From the NCBI RefSeq assembly GCF_000002865.3, contig NW_001865045.1, positions 871,594 through 935,593 on the forward strand: a DNA stretch of 64,000 nt. Reading direction: 5' to 3'. The first letter of the stretch is position 1, and the number at the start of each line of letters is the position of its first letter. Position numbers and translations under genes: made by a program. This document shows, one piece after another, positions 53,001 to 64,000 of the stretch. The notes beneath the pieces are model-generated. The model did not search any database, was not told the origin of the DNA, and saw only the letters and a program-made list of their open reading frames with translations. The stretch is from Monosiga brevicollis MX1. Taxonomy: Eukaryota; Opisthokonta; Choanoflagellata; Craspedida; Salpingoecidae.

Positions 53001-55457
53001 GGTTTATCAATGTCTTTCCTTTTATCGATGTCTTTCCCGGCAACGGCTTAGACCATGAGCAGCGAGGCCATGCATTGATCTATGGTCTCACCATCCCTTT
53101 TTCTTGCACCTCCCTCCGCGTAACCCCCTTTGGCGACGCTTTTAGATGGATCTGAAGACGAGTTGTAGCTTGGCTGCGCATGGCTTGTATGCGGACGTCG
53201 CGCATGCCTTGACTGCCTTTGAAGCCCAGCTCATGGGTAAGTTTCGCAGCACACCTCATGACAATCAAATCGGCGATATACGCTGCCTCACGTGTCAAAT
53301 CACACCATCCCATAGCCATTGCCACCGAATCAGAGGAGATCTACGCCAACAAACAAAGCGATGCGGAGACCATACTTTTGCAACTTCGGGGTGAATCAAA
53401 CACTGCCGATTTGACACAACAACAAGCTCACTGGCACTTTTTGCACGCTGAGGCCCTGCGGTCAGTGACTTTTGCAATGCCCATCTTGTACAGCTGCTGC
53501 AAGAACGCCCGCTGACGTTCAACACTTCTGTGTTTTTGTGCGTCTTGTTTACCGAGCAGCTCGGTGGACCAACTCGTCGAGGGCCTCCGTACGATTGGAG
53601 AAGGCATCATGAACAACCAGGATGGTGCGTCAAGAAGAGTTGCCCTTGGCCGCAGTTGATCATCCTGACCTCACATTGGCCCATCCGCTCACCTTGAACC
53701 TTTTTTTTTTTTTTTTTTTTTTTTTTTGTTTTTCTTTTGACCCCCGTCGATTTCAAATCATGATTCATAGCCACACTTTCCGCAAAGGGCTCCTGCCTGA
53801 CCATGCTTGCCCGCCTTGCTCAAGGACTCATTTCGCGGTTTGTGAGCTAGTTGTCATTGCTTGTCGCAACCAATTTCTTCGTGACTGCTCACCCTTGCTT
53901 TCCAATCCGCATGCATGCCATTGCCTCGGTTTGTCTGTTTGCATAGCGCGCCGCTTCTTCGCGATTTGATTTTGATGCCATCTGCGGCAACCAATCGGCG
54001 GCGGCAGTATCAGGTCAGCACAAGGGTGCTGCTTGCGGCTCTCACTTAGCAAGAGCCTAGGTCCCGCCACTCTGCTCATTCTGCCTCACTTGGTGTATGG
54101 CATGCTTGCAGTCAAAGTCAACGCACTCTCAAGCCCTGGAAAGAGCCACCCTCAATTTGACAACCTGCGTCCTCACTCTGTTCGAAGCCTGGATGGACAC
54201 ATGGCTGATGCAAGAGAGCCCAGAGCTGCTGTCAGTATCTGCGAGTACCAGTGCAAATTTCTTGGGTCACCTTGGGAAGAAGTGCAACACATCACAACAC
54301 CGCTCTGTCTTTGAATGTCCTGCTTTCATTGAATAATCTGCACGCATTAGCTCGAGACTGTTGGATTGCAACACCGCCAGCCCTGCTGGCTCTTCGACCC
54401 ACGCTCTGGGTTGGCTCGTAGTAGCTACTGATGCGTCAAATGCCCCGGCTGATGCCTCAACAATTCGTTTACCCTCATGCCCATCAGCCGTACGTCGGTT
54501 GTGCTCATCATCACTTGCACGCCCATGACCTTGCCCAAGGCTCACCCATACTCGAATGGTGCTTTTTGCATGCAGGCTCTAATGCAGTATTTGGCTGTGA
54601 TTTCGGGTGAAGCCTCACGATTGGGGCTTACTTATCTGCCGGAGCCGTTCCACACCTGCCTGCGCCAGAAGGTGTTGCAGCGTCTGGTGGAGGTGTACGC
54701 ACAAGATCGCGATTGGACACAGTGCGTGAACCATTGCACATGCTGTGTACCACAGCGCCTCGCAACAACAGCCCTCTCTCCCTGAATTATCTCAGCATTG
54801 CGTTTGAATTCATCCACCCATGTGGTCGTGATATAGAGTGCCACAAACCACCCTTGTGCAAACGTTGGTCGATGTAGAATTTTTACTTGATGTGTTCCAG
54901 CTGGACACAGGTGCGCCATGCTGTGCCACAATGACATCAACATCCCTAGTCCTGGTCCTGACTCACTTGGCCCAATCTGCGCAATCTGTTCTCGCGCGTC
55001 ACAGACGCCGTCCTTCAGTCTGTCCGCAAGGCAGTGCGGGGCGCCATTGACCCGTTTGACATGAATGTTTTTGCGCCACACTTGGAGGCTCTGAGAGCTC
55101 AACACTTCCAACACAGTCATCGCATGCTAGGACTTTTGGTGTGCGACCACAACCGTTTTCAGGATGCGCGCATAGGCACCGCAAACATCAAGCTGGATAG
55201 TTCTTCTGCCAAGTTGGAGGGTGTCCCATTGATGCCCACCCCGCGTCGCTTTGCCCCCTTGCCTGTCGGGCAGGATAGGTGCGTAGAAGCGTGGCACACT
55301 CCTTGACACCTCGTCCCAGCACGCTCCCGACTGAGGACATACTCATTTTGTTTTGAACGGTGGTAGTGCCTTACCCATGAGCTCGGTGAGCATCTCGAAC
55401 AAGGCGCCAGGTCGCGTGGGTCCGTATCTTCAGCGCCACCTCGACGCGGCTGAGTAA
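50012..55457 (+). CDS. COG1: Conserved oligomeric Golgi complex subunit 1 (COG1-like)
   Basis: Clear exons are 50012-50021, 50142-50217, 50323-50367, 50463-50571, 50667-50786, about 50874-50957, 51019-51090, 51171-51374, 51488-51569, 51860-51954, 52052-52102, 52261-52317, 52383-52439, 52537-52723, 52798-52985, 53146-53236, 53316-53460 and 53560-53624. Later blocks lie near 53940-54010, 54107-54240, 54575-54720 and 54880-55280, with the last about 55366-55457. The N-terminal phrases ALFQEQSIDEIAAAHGKLV and KKQDLRQMVGQRYRELLQAA match the start of COG1. PLYALAVQVKLLLKGPEKIW follows. Near the end, AIDPFDMNVFAPHLEALRA matches the COG1 C-terminal signature. The protein is helical throughout and belongs to lobe A of the tether that captures retrograde vesicles at the Golgi. 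Exon 6 appears to end at a GC donor. The borders between 53624 and 54880 are not settled. Confidence 0.88.
53701..53727 (+). repeat. T-run in COG1 intron
   Basis: A homopolymer of about 27 T lies after the donor at 53625. It is one of several long poly-T stretches in introns of this window. Confidence 0.85.
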
Positions 55458-55755
55458 TAGACCTTCGGTGGATGCTCAAGGAAGTCTTCTTCTGGCCGTT
55501 CATCAATATGTGAGCTTTAATCCATCTTGATGTTTTGGTCTACACATCATCACTTTTTGGTGCTCCTACGTCTACTGATTTGAATGATGAGAAAGGACGA
55601 ATGTAATCTGTAATGGTGTTTGCAACATGCGAACGTATTAATGTATCCAAAAAAAAAAAAAAAAAAAAAGCTGGCATCGATCAATTGTGCAAAGCATGAA
55701 CTTTTTGCACGCTGTCTGTAACTCTGAACAGGCTACGTAGCCGCAGCAGAGCCAT
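55458..55755. other. Convergent 3' gap (COG1 / TTC17-like)
   Basis: Three hundred bases lie between convergent stops, with a 20-base A-run at about 55650-55669. No gene is seen. Confidence 0.5.
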
Positions 55756-58700
55756 TTAGTCAAGAAGTGGCTGGAAAATGTGCCCCTCCTCCCGGCATTT
55801 CAAGAAAGCTAGCCGCATCTGAAAAGCCCGGCTTTGTGGAACAAGCACCACTGCTGTTTCATAGAAGAATTTGGCCTCGTCATCCGCCCGCCCCTCCAGC
55901 GCGGCGAGTACAGTGGCGATTGCAAAATAGTGAATAGGCTGGCGAGGGGCCAGTTGAATGGCCATCTGCAGGGTGGTCAGTGCATCTATCGTATACAGCG
56001 AGCGGTGCAGAACGTTGCCCAGCCCCAATAACGCGACGTCCTTGTGATCGGGGGGAGCAACGCTGAACATGCGCCGATAACAGCCCATAGCCTCGGTTGC
56101 ATTGCCTCGTACGCGCCAGTAAATGGCCGCCATATCCATGAGTGCCCACGTTTGCGCGTGCTGGTGACGCATGGCCCAAGCCAGGCGGGCGCCCACCTCG
56201 GCCAGTGGGAGAATCTTGCGCTCAGACCAAGGCAATTGTGTCTCGTTCAGGGTTTGCAACACAACCTCAAGGCAACGCTCGGGTGACATGCGCAACTCGG
56301 CCGCATTGACGACACCGGTAAGGTGCGACAGGCTCTCGGCTGGATTCTCGGCTAATGGGCTTGTGCAACGGGGCTCGCCACGAGGAATGACGCCAACCTC
56401 AGCCGGTGAGGCTTTGGACGCCGCCAAGGGGGAGCTAAAGTCGATCAGTTTATTCCAGTCAATACCGCGGCGAGCGTGATCCACAATCGTGCTCACGTAG
56501 CGTGGCGATGGTATGGTGGTGTTGACGCGGCGTGCGACAGTCAGCAAAGGTAGCGCTGTGCGGCCTGTCACGATGTTTCGACGACCTTTTCGACTGCGAC
56601 CATCAACTGGAGAGGTGAGAACTGTGCCCCAACCCTCATCGTTGAGCGGGACGTAGGGTACCAGCTCTTCTTCGATCACGGCCTCAGAAAAGCCTGTCAC
56701 TGGGATGCTAAAGTTTGCAAGTAGTGGGGCACCCTCGCGAAAGATGTTGCATTGCTCTTGCGTGGGCCAATTGACTGACGGCTTGAGCTGTGGACGCAAA
56801 ACATGGTCATGCTGGTGAGATCCCTGACAAGCGGGTCCAAGTTGATTCCTGACGAAAGCAACAAGCACGCACCAAGGCCAGGGAAAGGAAAAAAAGGGGG
56901 AAGGAGAGAGAGAAAGAACAGAAAATTTAGAATTTCAAGTCCAAGGCCACATAATGCGCTTACCAAGGTCACTTCATCCCGTCGCTTTGCATACATCTTG
57001 TCGACGGCAATCATCAAACTGGGAATGGATGGACTCTAGAAAGGGAAAAAAAAGAAAAAAAAAAAGGTTTGGTTGCGGTTGACACGGTCGTTTGGATGGC
57101 AAGAGAAGCAGGACACCCTCTGCTCCTGGAAGAACACGTTGACCACTTCCCATTGACACCAACCTTGGGATATTCGACAACAATGACTCGTTGGCCGTTT
57201 TCGTCTAAATATTCGTTGAGTTTATCAGTCGGCGAATAAATAGAACCAATGTCCCCCAAATCTTCGCTATCATTGTCGGAAGCTACGGCAGCCCCATCAT
57301 CAGAGTCTGGAGTACAGACACAGCACGTGTGGGCAAGCAGAGTGAGCACGCAGATAGGTTGCTTTTCACGCGCAGAAGAAACATCCAGCTCATGGAGTGT
57401 CAATCTCAGACGAGTTGTAGCCCAACCAGCCAGGACGACGTACTAGCGGGTGCGACATCTTCAGCCGATCCAAGTTCACGCCCGGTATCGTCGCTGACGC
57501 TATTCATCTATGTTTTTCCATGTACACGCAGAGCAATCACTGAGCTTTCCCCTTGTTTGTCAGAGGAGCGGTGGAAATTGACTGATACAACTAGAGCGTG
57601 AATGAGCGCCAGACCTGAGGTCGCATTTCGGGATGGTATTGGCTGCGAGAATCCTTCAAACGATAATCGATACCCGTGCTCACGCCTGCGAGTCAACACA
57701 GCACACAAAAGTTCAGAGCCCAACTTGCGTACACTTGAAAACAGAAGAAACAACAACTTTGACAAAGCAGAAACAGAAATGGAAACCGAAATTGGAAAGA
57801 ACCTGTCATGGCATGAAATCGTACCGGCATTTGTGGAGGCAAGGAGGGAATCATACTCTCGCTGGCTTCGATCAAACACAGCCTGCAACCGTGCCTCTGC
57901 CTCGGAGAGCTGCTCAAATAGTACCTGTTGTCAAGCACACCATGAATGATTATTGACTTGTCAGCTTGATGTGCCTGATGTCACAACACCAGTGTAAAAG
58001 AAAACTCGACCAACCTGAGCTTCTCGATGGCCGCTATGATCGTAGATAAGTTCTTTGAGGGTGTTGAGCTTGTTGCGCAGTTCTTGCGCCTCCTGTTATC
58101 ACACACCAAATACCATCTGAGCATGGATAGAATAGGGTCCAGACAAGTCTTTCGAAGCATGCACAAAGCTCTGCTTCCTGTCGTCCATCCGTGTTTTGGA
58201 CCAGCACACACAGGTAAACGACAAGTGGCGGCTGCACTGGATCATACCACAGCATGTCGCTCAAGTTCCATGCGCTGCTGCTCCAGCTTTGTATGGAGGG
58301 GTACGTCCGCTGCCTGAACCTCATTAGTAACAAACTTGCGCAAGCATCGAATACGAAGGAGCATGTCTGAAGCCAGCTGGAACGAGCTGTGGTAACGGAT
58401 GGCCTTTTCATAGTGCAGCTCTGCCTCATCGTACTGGCCTTGGGCGGCATACACGTTTGCCAGCGTAAAGTGCGGAATGCTTCGCTGTGTACCATTGCAC
58501 AAGAGGGCAAACTTGGCAAGCTGTGTAGCATTCTCCAACAAGCCCGTGCGATGTAGCACATTGGCTGCGCTTACAAAGGCGGCATCTTTGCGCTGCAGCG
58601 GCGCGTGATGCAGTGCCAACCGCACGCACTCGAGAGCTTCTGTTCCATTGCCAACAATGCGCCAATACAAAGCTGCAAGGTTATGTACGGCATCAGAGCT

Positions 58701-61700
58701 GGGATGCGCTTGCATGGCCATGGCCACACGGTGGCCAAATGTGCCTGCAGCCATGGTTTCACCCAGAATATACTCAATCATCTCCTTCAGCCCAAGCTCA
58801 GGTGTGTATAGGGTATAAAACTCGAGAGCACGGCGCTCCTGAAAGCCGTAAATGTGATCCATGGTGTGCATACTGCTAATGTGTCGGCTAAGGGGAATGC
58901 AGGATGGGCGAAGCAAGCCCGTGGTGCTGCTAGGAAGAGCACCGTGCATGTCAATCAGATCCGTCAGCGCTTGACCCGGCGGCGTCGTAGGTGGCAAGAA
59001 GGTGGAAGCGAACTCATTCCACCGTGGCTTCTGCAAAACAGGCATGTGGTGAGCAATGTGAAAGACCAACCAGGAGGACCTGTCAGTGCGGTCGTCAACT
59101 GGCCGGGATGATGCGTACTTGCAGATTGACATCGATACACGTCAGTGCCGTCACCCAATCGTCCGAGTCACTGGAGAGAACACCTGCAAAGTAGTGCTCA
59201 GATTCCTGGTTGCGAAACTCGCTACTTCGCACACCCACGGCTGCCGTCGATGGAGGTGACGCAGCCTTGGGCAGGCTGTCAATGAATTGCCGACAGACCC
59301 CGCCAGCAGATTGAGTTGAGCGCACAGCATGGTTGGCTTTAAGTGCAAGGCTGCCAAGATCAAAACTCACTCGTCTGCATCCGATTGAAAAGTTGCCATT
59401 TCATCAGCGCCAGAAGCGGCCTCAACTTCTTCTTTCAGCTCCTCCTCAAAAGACTTTTCAGGGATGAGGTCCGAGCTTTCAGTTTCTGACAGCGCTTCCG
59501 AGATTCTACCGTCCGGTTCTGGCATGTATACTAAAAGGGGGAGGAAACAGCCCAAAAAGGCGCCATGTCAGCAGACAGCAGAGAGAGTCAGCAAGAAGAT
59601 GCACACGGAGCGGTCAAGGGAGAAACGAATAATTTGCGCGCTCGTACCGATGCGACGACAGAGATTGGTTTGAATATCGGGCGTGTACCCTAAAATACAG
59701 CGGCAATGGCCATCGCTTGGATCGCATTCGGCATTAGCCGGGCACCGCGACTTGGTGCACAACTCGTCTAAAGCGGGGGTGTTTTACATGCACTTGAGCG
59801 CAGACTGGGCGTTTGTTCGAAAACCCAACTCTGCTCTATCCTCAGTTAACATCTACGCAACTCACCAGGCAGACAGCGGTCACCATCTGGATGGTAACCA
59901 ATCCGACAATAGCAGAGTCCGCGTTGACAAAAGGCATGTTCGCGGCATGTCACACCCAAACAGTCGGCTTGAACGCACTGCGCGCCCTGAGCTACAAAGG
60001 GTGCCTGACATTCGCATATGCCCGTGGCGGGATGGCAGCCAGCGTTGTCCACGCACGGCACACCAGCACATTTGTCTGTGACACATCATCACAGCATTGA
60101 CCGGAAGATGCAGGCAAAGGTGCATAAGAATGAGTCGGCCTGCTGTCTTCTGGGAGACAGGCAACCAAACACAACTGCGAGGTTTGCTGCCAACGAACCG
60201 ATAACGCATCGACGGCCCTGAGGCCTGTAGCCCAGATCACAAAAGCATCGCCCTTCGCGGCACACATTGTTGCGCTACGCAAGTTTTGGTCCCAATGCAC
60301 ATCCAGTGAGATCAAACGATGGACACGACGACAGACGGGGGTCAGCCGACCAGGTCTTTTCAAACAAAGGGCCTGTGCGGGTGTTCAGGTTGAGCCTTGC
60401 AGATCAGAACTCAGCAACGTACCGGGCACGTGATGTTGGTGCACGCAGCGTCGGTCACACAGCGACCATCCTGAACCTTGAATCCAGAGTGACAATGACA
60501 CTTGCCTGAAGCGCAAAGCAAACATGACATCATGTCATGAGCCCAAGCCACTGCGGCTACTCAGTATATTTGAAAGGTTGGCAAGGTGAGAGTGTCCGCC
60601 TACCATCAATGGGATTACACGATGCATTGCCGCGACAAACGGCGTCTTCACACAAGTCTACGCAAATCACGAATTTCGGTGAAAGTAGGACGTGACCAGA
60701 GAGCAAAAGACAAGACGACAGACAGTCAGCGAGAACCAGGAGGAAGGTGGGGCGAGGAGAATCATCTCGACCTACTGTCAATGGCTTCGTAATCAAAGTC
60801 ATCCCATGTCAGATCAGGCGGCAACACCTATTCGCATTGCAAAAAGATACAGCCGATGAATGGCACACCCCGAGGGAACAAAGGAAGGACCGGCCATTCC
60901 GCGGATAGAATGGCTAACCATTGTGATGCGCCGAATGCTGATTTCATAGTCACGACGCGCAATCACGGCCTGCAGCTTGATGGTTTTTGCAATGGCTTGT
61001 GCAAGCTGCTGCATGTAGGGCAATGGGGGAGCAAGACGAACAGCCTGGCGTATGCTAGCCATGGCGGTCAGGAGGTCGTTGGTGTGCTGCAAGACATGCG
61101 CGCAAGAAGGCCGATGAGTGACATGTGTGATGACAAATGGCCAGTTTTAAACCCAAAAAGGCGTGTGCAGGGGGAACCACGCGTGACATGGAAGGCCTAT
61201 GCACGCGACTACCCACCACGGAAACAAGCGCTTGCTGAAGGTGCAAGAGAGGCACAGACTGGCACACGTCTAGGGCAGCATCAATGACCAAGCCGGCCTC
61301 CTCGAGTTGCTGTTGTGCCGAACAAGGAGATCAGCACGTTAAGAGGCGGCCATGCCGCTTGTTTAGGTCATGAGGCAAGAGGCAGGGATACTCACTTCAG
61401 CTCGAAAGAGCAAAGCTGCCAGATTACCAAGCACGATGCCGCGATATTGTTTTGGTGTTTGGTGCAAAGAAGCCTGAAGGCACTGGATACCCTGTTGTAG
61501 CGCACCGAATATGATATTGAACGTGAGCCCGGACATGTGCAGGCGGAATCCTCTGTGATATTCTCTGACCTCTTTGGCGTTGCCTTGCATGCGCCAGTAT
61601 ATACTGGCAAGCATGTTGAGCAGCCAACCCGTGCGTGCATTCATGGCTTGAGCAACAAAATGCCCATACGCTGCCACGGTTGGCAGGGGCGACTGTGATA

Positions 61701-62919
61701 GTATAGACCGGAGCGAAGCAACCAGGTAAGGTGGTCCGGCTTACGTGTGGCTGGTAATGGATCTGAGCAAGCCTGGGAAAAACAGGTGTTTTGTAGGCGC
61801 GACAAACCGTGGATACTTCAACGTCATGCCATGCCGCAGGCAGAAGGCTCGGTTCAGGAGGCAGCTTGAGGTTAGCAGCGTTGCCAACTGCCTTTAAATA
61901 GGACATATCAAGCGTGCTGTGGAGTGTGGGGCATGAATATGTATGCAAGGCAACAAGAACCGGGCGCCAAAGTTGTAAGAAGAGAATAAAACCCCCCCCT
62001 TGACCACGGTCAAGTCAGCAAAACGCATTTCATCGCAAGGGCTCGCGCAAGGGTGGTAAGTTGTGGGCACCTTGATTCCTGGCTTCGCGTACAGTGCGGC
62101 TCAAGCGACGGCGAGGCAGGGATGGCATTTTGGTCGAAGTAAAGTCGGGACCTGGAAAATATGACACCAAACGCAGCCCGAATAAATCAAACAGAGGCGT
62201 CAGGAAAGGAGGTGGGGTGGGGAATTTCGCATTACAACATCAGAGGACAAGCTGACAAGCTCGTGTGCTGATGCCGAGCATGCCAAGCGAAAGAGCTGAG
62301 ACAAACGGACCGCAGGCCCCGGTGTGCGGGGAAGAGGGCCAGGCTGATGTTCAGAGACACTTCAGCCAAGGTGAGCTGCTCGCGGTAGTCGCGGAGCTTG
62401 GACAGCAAGTCCGGCATCGCCGTGGTCTTGCTGGGGCGGGTTGCATTTTTCAAAAGGAGATGGTCGATAGCAGCAGTCGCCGACCTAACCAGGCAAGCAA
62501 GACGACGTGTTCAAGTCTCATGAGACGGCCCAAAAATGGCCAAACAGAGTTGATACTGGCGACTTGACAGTGTGAGCCGACAGCCTCAGCTCGAAAAACC
62601 ATTGTCGCATCCGTGGCACGGACATACCGGTAATAATCCATGCGTTCCTCGTGACGCAAGAATGACACAAGGTGGGGCGAGTGCGTTTGCGGAGGCCGAT
62701 ATAAAAAGTCCTCCTGCTCCGCAAGCACGCAGAGCACGGCAGTGAGCCGTTGGCAGAAGAAAGAAATAGGCGAGGGGTACAGCAGATGGCACACGAGCAT
62801 ACGCGGCGGGTGATGGTGTTGTGATCGGTGATCGACCAGTGGTTGGCAGCATGCACTTGTAGTAGCACGACCAAAGCTAGGACGACCGTGGCTCCGGCCA
62901 CGGCCGAGAAGGGCCACAT
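55756..62919 (-). CDS. TTC17: TTC17-like secretory TPR protein with inserted EGF-like modules
   Basis: The first exon (about 62919-62804) encodes a signal peptide (MWPFSAVAGATVVLALVVLL) and then ANHWSITDHNTI, like the TTC17 start THWVVTEDG. The next exon (62713-62628) has PPQTHSPHLVSFLRHEE, matching TTC17. Three related TPR-type modules follow, each with an L-x-x-x-A-x-x-YWR core: at about 61677-60820 (LLNMLASIYWRMQGN), 58780-58320 (VHNLAALYWRIVGN ... ANVLHRTG) and 56200-55756 (LMDMAAIYWRVRGN ... GNVLHRS). Human TTC17 has two such modules. Between the first and second, exons at about 60780-59560 encode at least five EGF-like Cys modules (for example CREGRCFCDLGYRPQGRRC). An acidic stretch (about 59555-59370) and a coiled-coil segment (about 58310-57850) follow. 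The signal peptide and disulfide modules imply an ER-lumenal or secreted protein. Many small exon borders were not fixed. No start or stop separates the EGF part from the TPR parts. Confidence 0.82.
59560..60785 (-). other. EGF-like module block within the TTC17-like gene
   Basis: Cys-rich exons on the minus strand read, in order: CEDAVCRGNASCNPIDG, a GKCHCHSGF module, CREGRCFCDLGYRPQGRRC, CVDNAGCHPATGICECQAPF, CREHAFCQRGLCYCRIGYHPDGDRC and CPANAECDPSDGHCRCILGY. Each has the C-x-C-x2-G-(Y/F) ending of EGF-like folds. They sit in separate short exons, as EGF modules often do. Confidence 0.85.
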
Positions 62920-63649
62920 GTTGTCGTGCGCTCGATGGCTTCGACGCCCACTGACACCACCGTGCCGACCCGTCCCACTGCCCTTGCGTGGCGTGTTTCG
63001 CACACGCGCAGTCGTCCAGCGCCCGCCAGGGTCACTGCAGGACGTGGGGTATATAGCTTGGCTCAGTAAGGAGTTCTCACCCACTGGGCAAAGGCCCAGG
63101 TACGTGTTGACACGCCCAGGCGCCGGCGTATGTATGCTGATGGACATAGATTACAAACAATGAATGAGCAGAATGCAGCAGCGAGCGCAACAGCGGGGTC
63201 GAGTCCCGACAGACCTTTTTGCGTGTAGAGCAAAAATGCTCGGTCAGCCCGACCCACGCTCGCTCTGCAAGGTTCCACGCAGCAGCCACGCCGTGAGCCG
63301 AGCAAGCCAACAAACCCAAGGCCGCACTCCACCCAATCACATTGAGCCAACCCCAGCCAGACAAACAAAGCGACCGACCAACCGACAGGGGCACCCCCTC
63401 CGTCCGTCTGATCGACCAACAAAGAACAACAAAAATTCAGCAAAAAAAAAATCCGATACACACACACATACACACACATGTTGAATGTGGTTGTTGTGCT
63501 TTTCCTGCTCTTTACTTCTCTTGCTCTCGTTCCAATCGTTCTCTTCCCTCGTTTTTTAACAATTGTCCAAGACTTTAAAATGGAGAAAAGGCACTTGTGC
63601 ACAAATGTATTTTACTTGTTTTGGTCATCGACTGCGGACATCAAACGTC
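62920..63649. promoter_or_regulatory. Divergent upstream region (TTC17-like / RCC1-repeat gene)
   Basis: About 730 bases. Upstream in-frame codons run before the TTC17-like ATG, but they read as a basic, Pro-rich stretch with no signal peptide, so 62919 is preferred as the start. Short CA-rich sequence lies at 63457-63477. No gene is seen. Confidence 0.45.
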
Positions 63650-63885
63650 ATGCCCACCACAGCACTGGTCTGGGTGAGTGACGCGCCGAGGGCGGCGCGG
63701 GTTAAAGAACGGTCTTGAAAAATGGGATGCGAGGGGACAAGTTGGAGGATGGGATGGGAAGGAACCATTTGGCAAGCTGCGCATTGCCCGGTTCTGTCCG
63801 GCTGACCAGAGCTACTCGTCGTCACTTGTGTTGCCAGGGTGCCAACTCTTACGGCCAACTCGGCCTTGGACACCTGGAGGATGTG
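63650..63885 (+). CDS. RCC1-repeat protein, first two exons (continues past window)
   Basis: Exon 1 (63650-63673) reads MPTTALVW and ends at GTGAGT. Exon 2 (63838-63885) continues in phase as GANSYGQLGLGHLEDV and ends at GTACGT. Together they give the classic RCC1 blade opening, VWGANSYGQLGLGH. RCC1-like propellers serve as GTPase exchange factors or as protein-interaction modules. Which of these applies cannot be told from one blade. Bases 63886-64000 are intron as far as I can see. The ATG is well placed, with no upstream coding signal. Confidence 0.8.
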
Positions 63886-64000
63886 GTACGTCAGCGCCAA
63901 GCACCTCCACCAGCCGCCACCCATCCCTGAGCCAGTGCGCTAGAGTCCTGCGCTGGCGTCAGTTTTTGACCCGTTGTTGTATCTACTACGTGTCAAGGAA

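Overview
The window is nuclear DNA from an intron-rich, gene-dense unicellular eukaryote. It holds thirteen protein genes in 64 kb. Most are cut by short introns, roughly 50-250 bp, with GT-AG borders that can be read directly, and intergenic gaps are usually a few hundred bases. The gene set includes a Dispatched-like transporter, a tyrosine phosphatase with ankyrin, PTB and ubiquitin-interacting motifs, an FHA/coiled-coil/tail-anchor SLMAP-like protein, a RhoGEF, and a TTC17-like protein carrying EGF-like modules. This mix, with moderate-to-high GC and abundant microsatellites, fits a close unicellular relative of animals. A choanoflagellate of the Monosiga type is my best guess. That is an inference, because no species marker is present.

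Layout, left to right: the 3' end of an ABCG half-transporter (+); a DUF72 protein with a C-terminal PCNA-box-like motif (+); aspartyl aminopeptidase (-); a MYND-finger/alpha-beta-hydrolase fusion that has lost its catalytic residues (+); a Dispatched/Patched-type RND transporter (+); a DH-PH RhoGEF with a coiled-coil tail (-); the ribosome-biogenesis DEAH helicase DHX37/Dhr1 (+); an SLMAP-like FHA protein (-); a secreted GH18 chitinase-like enzyme (+); the ANK-PTP-UIM-PTB-UIM phosphatase (+); a VPS13-like lipid-transfer protein (-); the 18S rRNA methyltransferase BUD23 (-); the Golgi tether subunit COG1 (+); a TTC17-like secretory TPR/EGF protein (-); and the first exons of an RCC1-repeat protein (+). 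Neighbours are often convergent or divergent pairs. Most regulatory sequence should therefore lie in the short divergent gaps at 6249-6852, 17635-19128, 28484-29016, 49610-50011 and 62920-63649.

The genes are not a pathway cluster. Two are ribosome-biogenesis factors (DHX37, BUD23), two serve membrane traffic or lipid transfer (VPS13-like, COG1), and several are signalling proteins. The most unusual content is in new domain combinations: the ubiquitin-motif/PTB tyrosine phosphatase, the EGF-bearing TTC17, the DUF72 protein with a probable PCNA-binding tail, and the MYND-tagged dead hydrolase. I saw no rRNA, tRNA, CRISPR array, retroelement or virus-like element. Exon borders were read by hand. 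The borders of the DHX37, aminopeptidase, SLMAP and phosphatase genes close in frame over the whole gene. Parts of the RhoGEF, GH18, VPS13-like, BUD23, COG1 and TTC17 models remain unresolved, as stated in each entry.
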